A stretch of DNA of 64,000 nt from Nonomuraea wenchangensis. Its GTDB lineage: Bacteria > Actinomycetota > Actinomycetes > Streptosporangiales > Streptosporangiaceae. The position numbers were made by a program, and so were the translations under genes. A model generated the notes under the pieces. It had not been told where the DNA came from. It did no database searches and worked only from the letters and a program-made list of their open reading frames with translations. The number at the start of each line of letters is the position of its first letter. Position 1 is the stretch's first letter. Below, one piece after another: positions 16,974 through 25,099 of this stretch. Location of the stretch: positions 679,869 through 743,868 of the forward strand of contig NZ_FOHX01000002.1 in NCBI RefSeq assembly GCF_900111685.1. The letters are read 5' to 3'.

Positions 16974-17525
16974 ATGAGCTCGACCCATCCGCCCTTCCGC
17001 GCCTCCGACGGGGAACGCGACCGTGCGATCGACGAGCTCAAGGTCCGCGCGGTGGAGGGCCGCATCTCCCACGACACCTTCGTCGGCCGGGTGGACCAGG
17101 CGCTGCGCGCCCGCAGTCAGCACGAGCTCGACGAGCTGGTGGCCGACCTGCCGCGGCGGCCCTCGTTACGGCAGCGGCTGACCGACGCCGTGTCGTCGGT
17201 GTCGGAGTTCACCACCAAGCTGCAGTCCGCCTGGCGACGGCCCCGGCTGCCCCGGCTCGCGCTGCCGGACGACGAGCGGGTGCGTTACGTCGTGGGGCGG
17301 GGCTCGGCCTGCGACCTCGTGCTGTCCGACCTGACCGTCTCCCGGGTCCACGCCGAGCTGCGGCGCGACGACGAAGGCCGGTGGGTGCTGGTCGACCTCG
17401 GGTCGCTGAACGGCACCAGGCTCAACGGCTGGCGGCTGGTGGGGCCGGCGCGGGTCGCGCCGGGCGACGAGGTCTCCTTCGGCGACTGCGGCTTCCTGCT
17501 GACGTCCGGCGTGCCGACGGCCTGA
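16974..17525 (+). CDS. DUF1707 and FHA domain protein
   Basis: A 183-residue cytoplasmic protein. Residues 5-60 (FRASDGERDRAIDELKVRAVEGRISHDTF...) are the DUF1707 module common in actinobacteria. After a charged linker comes a forkhead-associated domain: VRYVVGRGSACDLVLSDLTVSRVHAELRRDDEG and DLGSLNGTRLNGWRL, with the phosphothreonine-binding Arg, Ser and Asn. FHA domains bind substrates of Ser/Thr kinases, and a kinase is encoded at 62.3-63.5 kb, though nothing shows they work together. Function in detail unknown. Confidence 0.88.
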   Translation: MSSTHPPFRASDGERDRAIDELKVRAVEGRISHDTFVGRVDQALRARSQHELDELVADLPRRPSLRQRLTDAVSSVSEFTTKLQSAWRRPRLPRLALPDDERVRYVVGRGSACDLVLSDLTVSRVHAELRRDDEGRWVLVDLGSLNGTRLNGWRLVGPARVAPGDEVSFGDCGFLLTSGVPTA

Positions 17526-17637
17526 GCGGGCCGGTCGATCAGGCGACCCTGATCGATAAATACGGAATTTTGCGGATTACAGGCTGTCTGCGCTGAACCA
17601 TGCTCTCAGGCGATCCCCCAGTCTTCTTGGAGACCCC

Positions 17638-19182
17638 ATGCGGCGCACCTCAGCCTCCCTCGTCGCGGGCGCGCTCGTCGCGTCCCTCGCGTGGGCGTCC
17701 GGCCCGTCCTCACCCGCCGTCGCCCTGGACCCCACGGCCGGCGTGGCCGACCTCACCCAGGACCTCAACCAGATACTCAGCGACTCCCGGCTCACCATCG
17801 CCCGCGCGGGCGTCGTGGTGAAGAGCGCCACCACCGGCGAGGAGCTGTACGCCACCGACGCCGGCAAGCAGCTCATCCCGGCGTCCAACACCAAGCTGTT
17901 CACCTCGGCCGCCGCGGTGGAGACGCTCGGCCTCGACCACCGCTTCCCGACCACCGTGCTCGGCACGGGCCGCAAGGCGGGCGCGGTGCTCACCGGCGAC
18001 CTCGTGCTGCGCGGCACCGGCGACCCGACCATGCTGGCCGAGGACTACGACGCCCTCGCCGCCAAGGTCGCCGCGTCCGGCGTCAAGGTCGTCACCGGCC
18101 GCCTCGTGGCCGACGACACCTGGTTCGACTCCCAGCGGCTCGGCAACGACTGGGCCTGGGACGACGAGACCGCCTACTACGCGGCCCCGATCTCCGCGCT
18201 GACCGCCTCGCCCGACCGCGACTACGACGCCGGATCGGTGATCGTCTCCGTGGCCGCCGAGGGCGGCAAGGTCAAGGTCTCCACGACGCCCGAGACCGAC
18301 TACCTGAAGATCGTCAACAAGGCCACGGCGGGCGCCGAGACCGACGTGCTCATCGAGCGCCAGCACGGCACCCGTACGGTCGTCATCACCGGCACGGTGG
18401 CGGACCCGTACCAGGAGTGGGTGGCCGTGGACGACCCGACCGCCTACGTCTCCACGCTGTTCCGCGCGGCGCTCGCCAAGCACGGCGTGAAGGTGCTCGG
18501 CGCGACCGCCACGGGGGCCGCGCCCGACGGGGCCAAGGAGCTGGCCCGGCACGAGTCCATGACGCTGGGCGAACTGCTGGTGCCCTTCATGAAGCTGAGC
18601 AACAACATCCACGCCGAGATCCTCACCAAGGCCATGGGCCGCAAGGTCGCCGGCCAGGGCACGTGGTCGGCCGGTCTCAAGGTCGCGACCGACTTCGCCA
18701 AGGCGAACGGCGTACAGGTCATCAACATGCGGGACGGCTCGGGGCTGTCGCGCCGCGACGGGTTCTCGCCCGGCTCGATCGTCCAGCTCCTGACCGCCGT
18801 ACGCGGCAAGCCGTGGTTCCCCACCTGGTACGCGGCCCTGCCCATCGCCGGCGACGCCGACCGCTTCGTGGGCGGCACCCTGCGCAGCCGGATGCGGGGC
18901 ACCCCCGCTGCCGGCAACGTGCACGCGAAGACCGGCTCCCTGACCGGCGTGACGTCGCTGTCGGGCTACGTGACCAGCGCCGACGGCGAGCCGCTGGTCT
19001 TCTCGATCATGCTGAATCAGTACCTGTCGGGCTCGCCGAAGGACATCGAGGACAAGATCGCCGTACGGCTCGCGCAGTTCACCCGCGCCGCCGCGGCCGA
19101 CGCCCCGGCCCAGCTCCGCTCGGCGGCCGAGGGGCAGGCGGGCGACCTGGAGTGCTCGTGGATGAAGCCCGTCCAGTGCTGA
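17638..19182 (+). CDS. dacB: D-alanyl-D-alanine carboxypeptidase/endopeptidase (PBP4 class, S13)
   Basis: A low-molecular-mass class C penicillin-binding protein, 514 residues, that trims peptidoglycan peptides outside the membrane. The signal peptide is MRRTSASLVAGALVASLAWA. All three active-site motifs are present: SxxK as PASNTKLF (Ser83, Lys86), SxN as KLSNNIHAEIL, and KTG as HAKTGSLTGVTSL. A long insert domain lies between SxxK and SxN, as in PBP4. The C-terminus carries a cysteine pair (LECSWMKPVQC) not usual for the family, perhaps a disulfide. A strong hairpin ends the gene. Confidence 0.95.
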   Translation: MRRTSASLVAGALVASLAWASGPSSPAVALDPTAGVADLTQDLNQILSDSRLTIARAGVVVKSATTGEELYATDAGKQLIPASNTKLFTSAAAVETLGLDHRFPTTVLGTGRKAGAVLTGDLVLRGTGDPTMLAEDYDALAAKVAASGVKVVTGRLVADDTWFDSQRLGNDWAWDDETAYYAAPISALTASPDRDYDAGSVIVSVAAEGGKVKVSTTPETDYLKIVNKATAGAETDVLIERQHGTRTVVITGTVADPYQEWVAVDDPTAYVSTLFRAALAKHGVKVLGATATGAAPDGAKELARHESMTLGELLVPFMKLSNNIHAEILTKAMGRKVAGQGTWSAGLKVATDFAKANGVQVINMRDGSGLSRRDGFSPGSIVQLLTAVRGKPWFPTWYAALPIAGDADRFVGGTLRSRMRGTPAAGNVHAKTGSLTGVTSLSGYVTSADGEPLVFSIMLNQYLSGSPKDIEDKIAVRLAQFTRAAAADAPAQLRSAAEGQAGDLECSWMKPVQC

Positions 19183-19188
19183 CCCCGC

Positions 19189-19217
19189 GGTGACCCCCTG
19201 ACGCCCAGGGGGTCACC
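19189..19217 (+). terminator. Hairpin terminator after dacB
   Basis: Perfect 12-bp stem (GGTGACCCCCTG and complement) with a five-base loop, seven bases past the stop codon. Only a short GTTT follows. Confidence 0.75.
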
Positions 19218-19463
19218 CGGGTTTACCTGGAGCTCCAGATATCCGCCAGCTTTCCAGGACATGACCGACATCCGGCAACCAGAATCCCTTCTCAGAACAG
19301 CCCACCGAGGACCACGGGAGCGTCCGGGCCTTCACCGGCCTCACCCTTGACGCCGGTTACCCACCGTACGCCCACGGCGCTCCCCTCCCTGCGGGCTCGG
19401 CCGCGCCTCCCCCCGCACACAGGACCGCGGCCGGGCCCGCCCACCGGACCACGACACAGCGAA

Positions 19464-19491
19464 GGGGCCCATCCTCACCAGGATGGGCCCC
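19464..19491. terminator. Strong hairpin terminator of the Gly/Tyr-rich gene
   Basis: Perfect 12-bp stem GGGGCCCATCCT/AGGATGGGCCCC with a CACC loop, just beyond the stop of the minus-strand gene at 19516. TTTCT follows on the plus strand and TTCG on the minus strand, so it could act both ways. Confidence 0.75.
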
Positions 19492-19515
19492 TTTCTAACG
19501 ACTCGTACGGGAACG

Positions 19516-19767
19516 TCAGCGGTTGCTGAGCGCCCCACCCAGGAGGTTGCTCAGGAGGTCCAGGTCGAGGAGGTCACGGTCGTCGCCGAAGTTGTTGAAC
19601 TCGCCGGTGTCCCACTCGTAACCGCCGGCGTAGTGCGGGCCGTAGCCGGGGCCGTAGCCGCCGGGGCCGTAGCCGCCGGGGGCACCGCTGGTTGCCGCCA
19701 GCGCGGAGCCGCCGAACACAACCATCCCGCCGACCAGGCCGGCAAGGACAAGTCCTGCTCTGTACAT
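19516..19767 (-). CDS. Small exported Gly/Tyr-rich protein, 83 aa
   Basis: Start ATG 19767 is set by AGAGGAG eight bases ahead. MYRAGLVLAGLVGGMVVFGG is a signal peptide ending near ALAA. The mature part has repeated GGYGPGGYGPGYGPHYAGGY, an acidic middle (EWDTGEFNNFGDDRD) and ends in a Leu-rich helix (LLDLDLLSNLLGGALSNR). I do not recognise a family. The Gly-Tyr run and hydrophobic tail suggest a surface-associated or self-assembling small protein, but this is a guess. It is transcribed alone with a strong terminator. Confidence 0.72.
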   Translation of the reverse strand: MYRAGLVLAGLVGGMVVFGGSALAATSGAPGGYGPGGYGPGYGPHYAGGYEWDTGEFNNFGDDRDLLDLDLLSNLLGGALSNR

Positions 19768-19952
19768 GTCGTATCTCCTCTGATACCTATCGACTACTCT
19801 CCGTAGCTGCCGCGAGGAGATCTGCCCTATGGCTTCTTCGGCCAAACGCTCTTGATCTCAGCTTTGACCTGGGGAAACACCTGATCTGAGCGAGGCGATG
19901 CCGGAGCCGACGGTCCTTGACGGGACCATGCGCGCTACGGAGAGACATCAGC

Positions 19953-19982
19953 CCCTTCCCTGACCCGGCGCTTAGGGAAGGG
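19953..19982 (-). terminator. Hairpin at the map stop codon
   Basis: 9-bp perfect arms CCCTTCCCT/AGGGAAGGG with a 12-base loop; the 3' part overlaps the last codons of map. A weak terminator candidate. Confidence 0.4.
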
Positions 19983-20739
19983 TCAGGACCACCGGTCCGT
20001 CGGCCGTCACGGCCACGGTGTGCTCCACGTGGACGCTGCGGCTGCCGTCCCCCGAGCACACCGACCAGCCGTCCTCGGCCATGTAGTAGTCGTCGCCGCC
20101 GCCCGCCATCAGGCTCGGCTCGATCGCGATCACCAGCCCCGGTCGCAGCCGCAACCCACGCCCCGCGCGGGCCTCGTTCGGCACGAACGGCGTCTCGTGC
20201 ATCGCCCGGCCGATGCCGTGGCCGGCGAAGTCGTTCTGCATGCCGTAGCCGGCGCCGCGCCCGACGGTGGACATCGCGTGACCGATGTCGCCCATCCGGC
20301 CGCCGGGCACGGCCGCCAGGATGCCGGCGGCCAGCGTCTCCTCGGCGACCTGGATGAGCTTGAGGTCCTCGGCGCGCGGCGTGCCGACGGCGAAGCTCAC
20401 GGTGCCGTCGGCGTGCCAGCCGTCCACGATCGCGCCGCAGTCCACGCTGAGGAGGTCGCCGTCGCGCAGCCGGTAGGCCGTCGGCAGGCCGTGCAGCATG
20501 GTCCCGTTGACCGAGGTGCAGATGACCCCCGGGTACGGCGTCGCGCCGAACGACGGGTGGTAGCCCAGGAACGACGCCCCGGCCCCGGCCTCCTCGATGA
20601 CGGTCCGCGCCACCTCGTCGAGCCGCCTGAGCGTCACGCCCACGGCGGCCTGGTCGCGGACCGCCGCGTGCACGGCGGCCACCACCCGTCCCGCCTCGCG
20701 CATCGCGTCGATCTCCCCGGCGCTCTTCAGCTCGATCAC
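19972..20739 (-). CDS. map: Type I methionine aminopeptidase
   Basis: Removes the initiator methionine from new proteins; a two-metal enzyme of 255 residues. GTG 20739 follows GAGGAGGGG. The metal ligands are seen in order: Asp in LLSVDCGAIVDGWHADGTVSF, the second Asp of HADG, His in FAGHGIGRAMHE, Glu in IAIEPSL, and Glu in VHVEHTV. The substrate His79-type residue is in LGYHPSFG. Actinobacteria often carry two or more map genes. This one is outside the usual ribosomal-protein secY-adk-map cluster, so it is probably an additional copy. Confidence 0.94.
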   Translation of the reverse strand: MIELKSAGEIDAMREAGRVVAAVHAAVRDQAAVGVTLRRLDEVARTVIEEAGAGASFLGYHPSFGATPYPGVICTSVNGTMLHGLPTAYRLRDGDLLSVDCGAIVDGWHADGTVSFAVGTPRAEDLKLIQVAEETLAAGILAAVPGGRMGDIGHAMSTVGRGAGYGMQNDFAGHGIGRAMHETPFVPNEARAGRGLRLRPGLVIAIEPSLMAGGGDDYYMAEDGWSVCSGDGSRSVHVEHTVAVTADGPVVLTLP

Positions 20740-20779
20740 GGCCCCTCCTCGTCGTTCACCGGTCGGTGTGGCGATAACT

Positions 20780-20789
20780 ATACCGGTAT
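20780..20789. promoter_or_regulatory. ATACCGGTAT palindrome ahead of map
   Basis: A perfect 10-bp palindrome in an A/T-rich patch 41 bp upstream of the map start, unusual in so GC-rich a sequence. It could be an operator or part of the map promoter. Confidence 0.35.
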
Positions 20790-20818
20790 TTTTATCGACG
20801 CAGCGCCGAGGCCGGCCG

Positions 20819-21553
20819 TCAGTCGAGCCCGCGGCGGCCCGGAGTCCAGAACGGCTTCGTACGCACGTCCCTCCGGTTCCAGCCGCGCTCCTCCACCAGA
20901 TGGGCGCGGACCGCCTGGATCGTGCGGGCCTCCCCCGCCAGGTAGGCGAACCCCGGCTCGTCCGGCAGGTCCAGCGCCCGAACGGCGTCCACCAGGACCT
21001 GCGAGCCGGCCGCCGGCGCGCCCGCACGGCACACCCGGGTCAGTTCCCGCGGCAGCTCCAGGTGGTCGCCCGGCCCCTCGGCCTCCACGGCGCCGTACAC
21101 GGCGGCCTCCGGCCCCAGAGCCCGCAGCATCGCCCCGAACGCGACCGACGCCGTCTCCTCCCCCGCGAACAGGTGGTAGCGGGCGTCCTCGCGCAGCACG
21201 AAGCCGCCCTCGGGGCGCAGGAAGACGACCTCCTGGCCGGGCGCGGCGGCCCGCACCCAGGCGGCGCCAGGGGCGTCACCGCCGTGGTCGAGCCCGATCA
21301 GGTCCAAGGCCTCCCAGGTGGGGTCGTACCACCACACCGAGTACGTCCGCAGCGCCCCGCCCACCAGGCCGCCGCCGTCGCCGATGAGCACGCGTACGTG
21401 CCGGCCCGGCACGTACGGGAGCGCGGCCAGATCCCCGCCGCCGATCCTGATCCGGCGCATGCGCGGGGCCACCTCCTCGACCTCGACGATCTCGCCCTCC
21501 ACGAACCTGCGGCCGAGCAGCCGCCTGGCCACGCTCTTCCTGGTCGCGGTCAT
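20819..21553 (-). CDS. Siderophore-interacting FAD-binding reductase
   Basis: A 244-residue protein of the SIP family (ViuB/YqjH-like), which reduces ferric siderophores with NAD(P)H. GRHVRVLIGDGGG and RTYSVWWYDP are the FAD-binding core (RxYS). The C-terminal NAD-binding half contains FAYLAGEARTIQAVRAHLVEERGWNRRDVRTKPFW, the conserved SIP end. ATG 21553 follows GGAGGGGG and overlaps the PadR gene by 4 bp (ATGA), so the two are one operon. Iron recycling in the cytoplasm is the likely role, and PadR control of it is inferred from the overlap. Confidence 0.92.
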   Translation of the reverse strand: MTATRKSVARRLLGRRFVEGEIVEVEEVAPRMRRIRIGGGDLAALPYVPGRHVRVLIGDGGGLVGGALRTYSVWWYDPTWEALDLIGLDHGGDAPGAAWVRAAAPGQEVVFLRPEGGFVLREDARYHLFAGEETASVAFGAMLRALGPEAAVYGAVEAEGPGDHLELPRELTRVCRAGAPAAGSQVLVDAVRALDLPDEPGFAYLAGEARTIQAVRAHLVEERGWNRRDVRTKPFWTPGRRGLD

Positions 21554-22074
21554 CGCCCCCTCCTCGGGTCCAGCTCCTCGATGCGGTGGCGGGCCTCCAC
21601 GAAGATCTGCTGGATGCGCTCGACCACCTGCGGGTCGCCGTGGGTGTGGGCCAGCGCCTTGACCGCGGCCTTCACCATGCGCAGGGCGGGGCCGACGATC
21701 TCGGCGGCCTCGGGCTCGCGGAACATGCCCCACTCGCCCCTGCTGGCCGCCCGGCCCCACAGCCGCTCGATCTCGTCGGCCTGCTCCTCGACGGCCCGGC
21801 GGCCGTCGTCGGTGACGTGGTGGACCTTGCGGCCTTCGTCCTGCTCGACGCGGACCAGGCCCTCGTCCTCCAGCAGCTGGAGTGTGGGGTAGATGGAGCC
21901 GGCGCTCGGCTCGTAGGTGCCGTTGAAGCGGTCGGACAGGCGGTTCATGAGGTCGTAGCCGTGGCCGGGGCGCTCGGCGATCAGCGCGAGCACGGCCAGG
22001 CGCAGCTCACCGGGTCCGAAGAAGCGGCCGGTGGGTCCGTACCCGCCGGGGGCGCGGCGCGCGTTCATCATCAT
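21550..22074 (-). CDS. PadR family transcriptional regulator
   Basis: A 174-residue regulator. The winged-helix domain LAVLALIAERPGHGYDLMNRLSDRFNGTYEPSAGSIYPTLQLLEDEGLV (about residues 25-75) is the PadR signature. The C-terminal helices form the dimerisation part. Start at or near 22074, in the run of three Met codons. A perfect palindrome at 22084-22103, directly ahead of the start, is a likely autoregulatory operator. It is co-transcribed with the siderophore-interacting gene, which it probably controls. The ligand is unknown. Confidence 0.93.
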   Translation of the reverse strand: MMMNARRAPGGYGPTGRFFGPGELRLAVLALIAERPGHGYDLMNRLSDRFNGTYEPSAGSIYPTLQLLEDEGLVRVEQDEGRKVHHVTDDGRRAVEEQADEIERLWGRAASRGEWGMFREPEAAEIVGPALRMVKAAVKALAHTHGDPQVVERIQQIFVEARHRIEELDPRRGR

Positions 22075-22083
22075 GAGTCGGAT

Positions 22084-22103
22084 GCTATATCGAACGATAT
22101 AGC
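22084..22103. promoter_or_regulatory. PadR operator candidate
   Basis: Perfect 9-bp inverted repeat GCTATATCG-AA-CGATATAGC, 10 bp upstream of the padR start. AT-rich palindromes of this size are typical PadR binding sites. Confidence 0.7.
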
Positions 22104-22121
22104 CGCGCGCGGGGAATCGGG

Positions 22122-22147
22122 GGGCGCGGGCCAGGAGACCCGCGCCC
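22122..22147 (-). terminator. Hairpin terminator after the secreted protein gene
   Basis: 9-bp perfect stem GGGCGCGGG/CCCGCGCCC with an eight-base loop, 12 bases past the stop at 22159. No U-tract. Confidence 0.55.
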
Positions 22148-22158
22148 TCCCGATGGCG

Positions 22159-22998
22159 TCAGCTCCAGAGGGCGGGGGCCTGCGCCGGCACCTCGTCCTT
22201 GACCTCCGGCTGGTCGATGACCTCGCCGCGCAACGGCAGCAGGACCGTCACCTGGCGGCCCCACTCGGTGTAGGTCGTGTCCGACTCGATGCGCACCGAA
22301 CCCTTGTCGAAGGGCAGCTCACCCTTCACCGACACGCGCTCCACCCGTCCGCCCGCGCTGAGGCTGAGCGCGTAGGAGATCTTGCCGGTGCGGCTCTTCT
22401 TCCACTGCTCGCCGTACCGGGCGACGAACGAGGCCGACGCCTTGGCCAGCTCGTTCGGCTTGATCGTGCCCTTCACCACGCCGCCGCTCCAGGACGCGCG
22501 GTGGTCCATGAGCGCCTTGAGCGTGGCCGGCTCGAGGACGTCGAGCAGCAGGTTGCCGGACGGGACGTCGGTGCCGCCGTAGCGCACCCAGCTCGTCCCC
22601 TCGGGCAGGGCGTCCTGGACCACCGCGCCGGAGACGTAGCTGACCCGGCCGGAGGAGAGCACCCGGACCGGCGAGTGCTGCAGCGTCTCGGTCTCGCGCG
22701 GGCTCACCTTCGCCATCTTGGCGAGCAGGCTCTTGCTGTAGCTGAGGTTCTGGCTCGTGTCGGCCGCCCGCGCGCCGCGCGCGTCGAACTCGACGGTCCC
22801 GTCGAGCGTCGTGGAGATGTACTCGGCCGCCGAGTACGTCACCTTCGCGGTGGCCCGTACGTTGACGCCCTTGCCCCGCGCCAGCTCGGACTTGAGCACC
22901 TTCACCGGATCGATCTTCTGCGCCGCCTGCGCGGGCGCGGCGACGGCGAGTTGCAGCGCACCGGCGACCACGGCGACACCGACGATGGTTCGCTTCAT
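22159..22998 (-). CDS. Secreted protein of unknown function (possible LolA/LppX-like fold)
   Basis: A 279-residue exported protein. ATG 22998 (MKRTIVGVAVVAGALQLAVA, cut near AQA) is chosen over the longer frame since AAGGAAA lies ahead and it gives a clean signal peptide. There is no lipobox. The mature region alternates beta strands and polar loops (WVRYGGTDVPSGNLLLDVLEPATLKALMD, GRVERVSVKGELPF, VRIESDTTYTEWG). This recalls LolA/LppX-type half-barrel proteins of actinobacteria, but I cannot confirm the family. It is monocistronic with a hairpin after it. Confidence 0.72.
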   Translation of the reverse strand: MKRTIVGVAVVAGALQLAVAAPAQAAQKIDPVKVLKSELARGKGVNVRATAKVTYSAAEYISTTLDGTVEFDARGARAADTSQNLSYSKSLLAKMAKVSPRETETLQHSPVRVLSSGRVSYVSGAVVQDALPEGTSWVRYGGTDVPSGNLLLDVLEPATLKALMDHRASWSGGVVKGTIKPNELAKASASFVARYGEQWKKSRTGKISYALSLSAGGRVERVSVKGELPFDKGSVRIESDTTYTEWGRQVTVLLPLRGEVIDQPEVKDEVPAQAPALWS

Positions 22999-23109
22999 GG
23001 GTTGATGGTTTCCTTGAGGGGGGATTTTTCCGGGAACGCGAACAATCTGGTGCATGCAAGATCATCAGTCAAGTCGGTGCGCAGCATGGTTATGCAGGTC
23101 GCCGGGCCC

Positions 23110-23484
23110 TCAGCTCAGGCGGGTGCGCAGCAGGCAGAACTCGTTGCCCTCGGGGTCGGCCAGGACGTGCCAGGACTCCTCGCCGGTCTGGCCGACGTCG
23201 GCCGGGCGCGCCCCGAGGCTCAGCAGGCGTTCGAGCTCGGCGTCCTGGTCGCGGTCGGTGGCGTTGACGTCGAAGTGCATGCGCAGCGCGCCGGTCTTGG
23301 GCTCGGTGGTGGGGCTGAAGATCAGGGTCGGCTGCAGCCCGCCGAACCCTTCCCGCGGACCGATCTCCACCGAGCCGTCGTCCTCGGTGTCGAGGACCAC
23401 GAAGTCCAGCACCTCACACCAGAACGCCGCCAGCCCGTTGGGGTCCTGACAAGGGATGATCAGCTCGGATATGCGACTAGCCAT
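23110..23484 (-). CDS. VOC (glyoxalase/bleomycin resistance) family protein
   Basis: A 124-residue single vicinal-oxygen-chelate protein. SRISELIIPCQDPNGLAAFWCEVLDF and the later HVLADPEGNEFCLLR are the two beta-alpha-beta-beta-beta halves. LRMHFDVNATDRDQDAELERLLSLGARP is the linker. ATG 23484 is preferred because TAGGA lies eight bases ahead; ATG 23493 is also in frame. Members bind or transform small molecules; no substrate can be named. Confidence 0.85.
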   Translation of the reverse strand: MASRISELIIPCQDPNGLAAFWCEVLDFVVLDTEDDGSVEIGPREGFGGLQPTLIFSPTTEPKTGALRMHFDVNATDRDQDAELERLLSLGARPADVGQTGEESWHVLADPEGNEFCLLRTRLS

Positions 23485-23505
23485 GATCGGCATCCTACGC
23501 AGAGA

Positions 23506-23537
23506 CGCCCCCGGCGAAGACCGCTTCGCCGGGGGCG
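23506..23537 (-). terminator. Terminator of the ilvBNC operon
   Basis: Perfect 14-bp stem CGCCCCCGGCGAAG and complement with an ACCG loop, 20 bases beyond the ilvC stop. No true U-tract (GTCTCTG follows on the minus strand). Confidence 0.75.
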
Positions 23538-23556
23538 CCTGTGCGCAGGAGAGAGC

Positions 23557-24549
23557 TCAGCCCTTGAGCCAGCTCATCATCGGACGCAGCTTGGCGCCCG
23601 TCTTCTCGATGGCGTCCTCGGCCAGCTCGTCGCGGTACTGCTGGAACTTCTTCTGCCCGCTGTCGAACTCCTCGACCAGCTCGCGCGCGAACGACCCGTC
23701 CTGGATCTCGCCGAGGATGCGGCGCATCTCCTGCCGGGTCTCCTGGGTGACGACGCGCGGCCCGCGGGTGTAGCCGCCGTACTCGGCGGTGTCGGAGACC
23801 GACCAGTACATCTTGGAGACGCCGCCCTCGTACATGAGGTCGACGATGAGCTTCATCTCGTGCAGGCACTCGAAGTAGGCGACCTCAGGCTGGTAGCCGG
23901 CCTCGATGAGGGTGTCGAAGCCCGCCTTGATGAGCTCGGACACGCCGCCGCAGAGCACGGCCTGCTCGCCGAACAGGTCGGTCTCCGTCTCCTCCTTGAA
24001 CGTGGTGCGCAGCGCGCCGGCGCGGGTGCCGCCGATGCCCTTGGCGTACGACAGCGCCAGGTCCAGCGCCTTGCCGGAGGCGTCCTTCTCGACGGCGACG
24101 AGACAGGGCACGCCGCGGCCGGCCTCGAACTGCCGGCGCACCAGGTGACCCGGGCCCTTGGGGGCGACCATGCAGACGTCGACGCCCTCGGGGGCCTCGA
24201 TGAGGCCGTAGCGGATGTTGAGGCCGTGGCCGAAGAAGAGGGCGTCGCCCTCGACCAGGTTGGGGGCCACGTGCTGGGCGTAGAGGTCGCGCTGGACGTG
24301 GTCCGGCGCGAGGATCATCGTGAGGTTGGCCTCCTCGACGGCCTCGGCCGGGGTGAGGACGCGCAGACCGTCGTTCTCCGCCTTCTCGCGGCTCTTGGAG
24401 CCCTCGGGCAGGCCGACGCGCACGTCGACACCGGAGTCACGCAGGGAGAGAGCGTGGGCGTGGCCCTGGCTGCCGTACCCCAGCACGGCCACGTGGCGTC
24501 CCTGGATGATCGACAGGTCGGCCTGGTCGTCGTAGTAGATCTCGGTCAC
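23557..24549 (-). CDS. ilvC: Ketol-acid reductoisomerase
   Basis: Class I KARI of 330 residues that converts acetolactate or acetohydroxybutyrate to the dihydroxy acid with NADPH. GTG 24549 ([13 protein letters not shown]) has AAAGG nine bases ahead. The nucleotide site is [21 protein letters not shown]. The metal-binding block is [20 protein letters not shown]. It is third in the ilvB-ilvN-ilvC operon, 25 bp after ilvN. Confidence 0.97.
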   Translation of the reverse strand: MTEIYYDDQADLSIIQGRHVAVLGYGSQGHAHALSLRDSGVDVRVGLPEGSKSREKAENDGLRVLTPAEAVEEANLTMILAPDHVQRDLYAQHVAPNLVEGDALFFGHGLNIRYGLIEAPEGVDVCMVAPKGPGHLVRRQFEAGRGVPCLVAVEKDASGKALDLALSYAKGIGGTRAGALRTTFKEETETDLFGEQAVLCGGVSELIKAGFDTLIEAGYQPEVAYFECLHEMKLIVDLMYEGGVSKMYWSVSDTAEYGGYTRGPRVVTQETRQEMRRILGEIQDGSFARELVEEFDSGQKKFQQYRDELAEDAIEKTGAKLRPMMSWLKG

Positions 24550-24574
24550 TTGCTTAGAACCTTTCAGGCGTGAT

Positions 24575-25099
24575 TCAGGCGGTACGGTCCAGTGCCCTGA
24601 GGGACCGGTCTGTGATGGAACGGGCACCGCGGCCTACGGCCACCATGCCCGACTGGACGAGTTCTTTGATCCCGAACGGCTCAAGGACCTTGACGAAGGC
24701 GTCGAGTTTGTCGGGAGTGCCGGTGACCTCGATCGTCACCGCGTCGGCGGCCACGTCCACGCAGCGGGCACGGAAGAGCTGGACGAGCTCCAGCACGTGT
24801 GAGCGGCTCTCGGAGTCGGCCTTGACCTTGATGAGCGTCAGCTCGCGCTGCACGGACTGCGACGGGTCCAGCTCGACGATCTTGAGCACGTTGACGAGCT
24901 TGTTGAGCTGCTTGGTCACCTGTTCGAGCGGCAGCTCCTCGACGCTCACGACGATGGTCATGCGTGAGATGTCGTTGTGCTCGGTGGGCCCGACGGCCAG
25001 CGAGTCGATGTTGAAGCCGCGCCGGCTGAACAACGCGGACACGCGTGCCAGCACGCCCGGCTTGTTCTCGACGAGCACGGACAGCGTGTGCCTACTCAT
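24575..25099 (-). CDS. ilvN: Acetolactate synthase small subunit
   Basis: Regulatory subunit of acetohydroxyacid synthase, 174 residues. The N-terminal ACT domain [37 protein letters not shown] binds valine for feedback inhibition, and the C-terminal half activates the catalytic subunit. It overlaps ilvB by 8 bp, so the subunits are coupled in translation. Confidence 0.97.
   Translation of the reverse strand: MSRHTLSVLVENKPGVLARVSALFSRRGFNIDSLAVGPTEHNDISRMTIVVSVEELPLEQVTKQLNKLVNVLKIVELDPSQSVQRELTLIKVKADSESRSHVLELVQLFRARCVDVAADAVTIEVTGTPDKLDAFVKVLEPFGIKELVQSGMVAVGRGARSITDRSLRALDRTA

Larger units (their letters stand above)
19183..19515. other. 333-bp gene-free interval
   Basis: Between dacB and the small Gly/Tyr-rich gene. 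It holds the two hairpin terminators listed separately and low-complexity CG-rich sequence. I see no ORF with a ribosome site, no RNA gene and no clear promoter in the remainder. Confidence 0.5.

Noticed and set aside
21586-24573. 995-codon plus-strand ORF across padR, the secreted protein, VOC and ilvC
   Set aside because: It spans several well-supported minus-strand genes and intergenic terminators; a frame free of stops by GC bias only.
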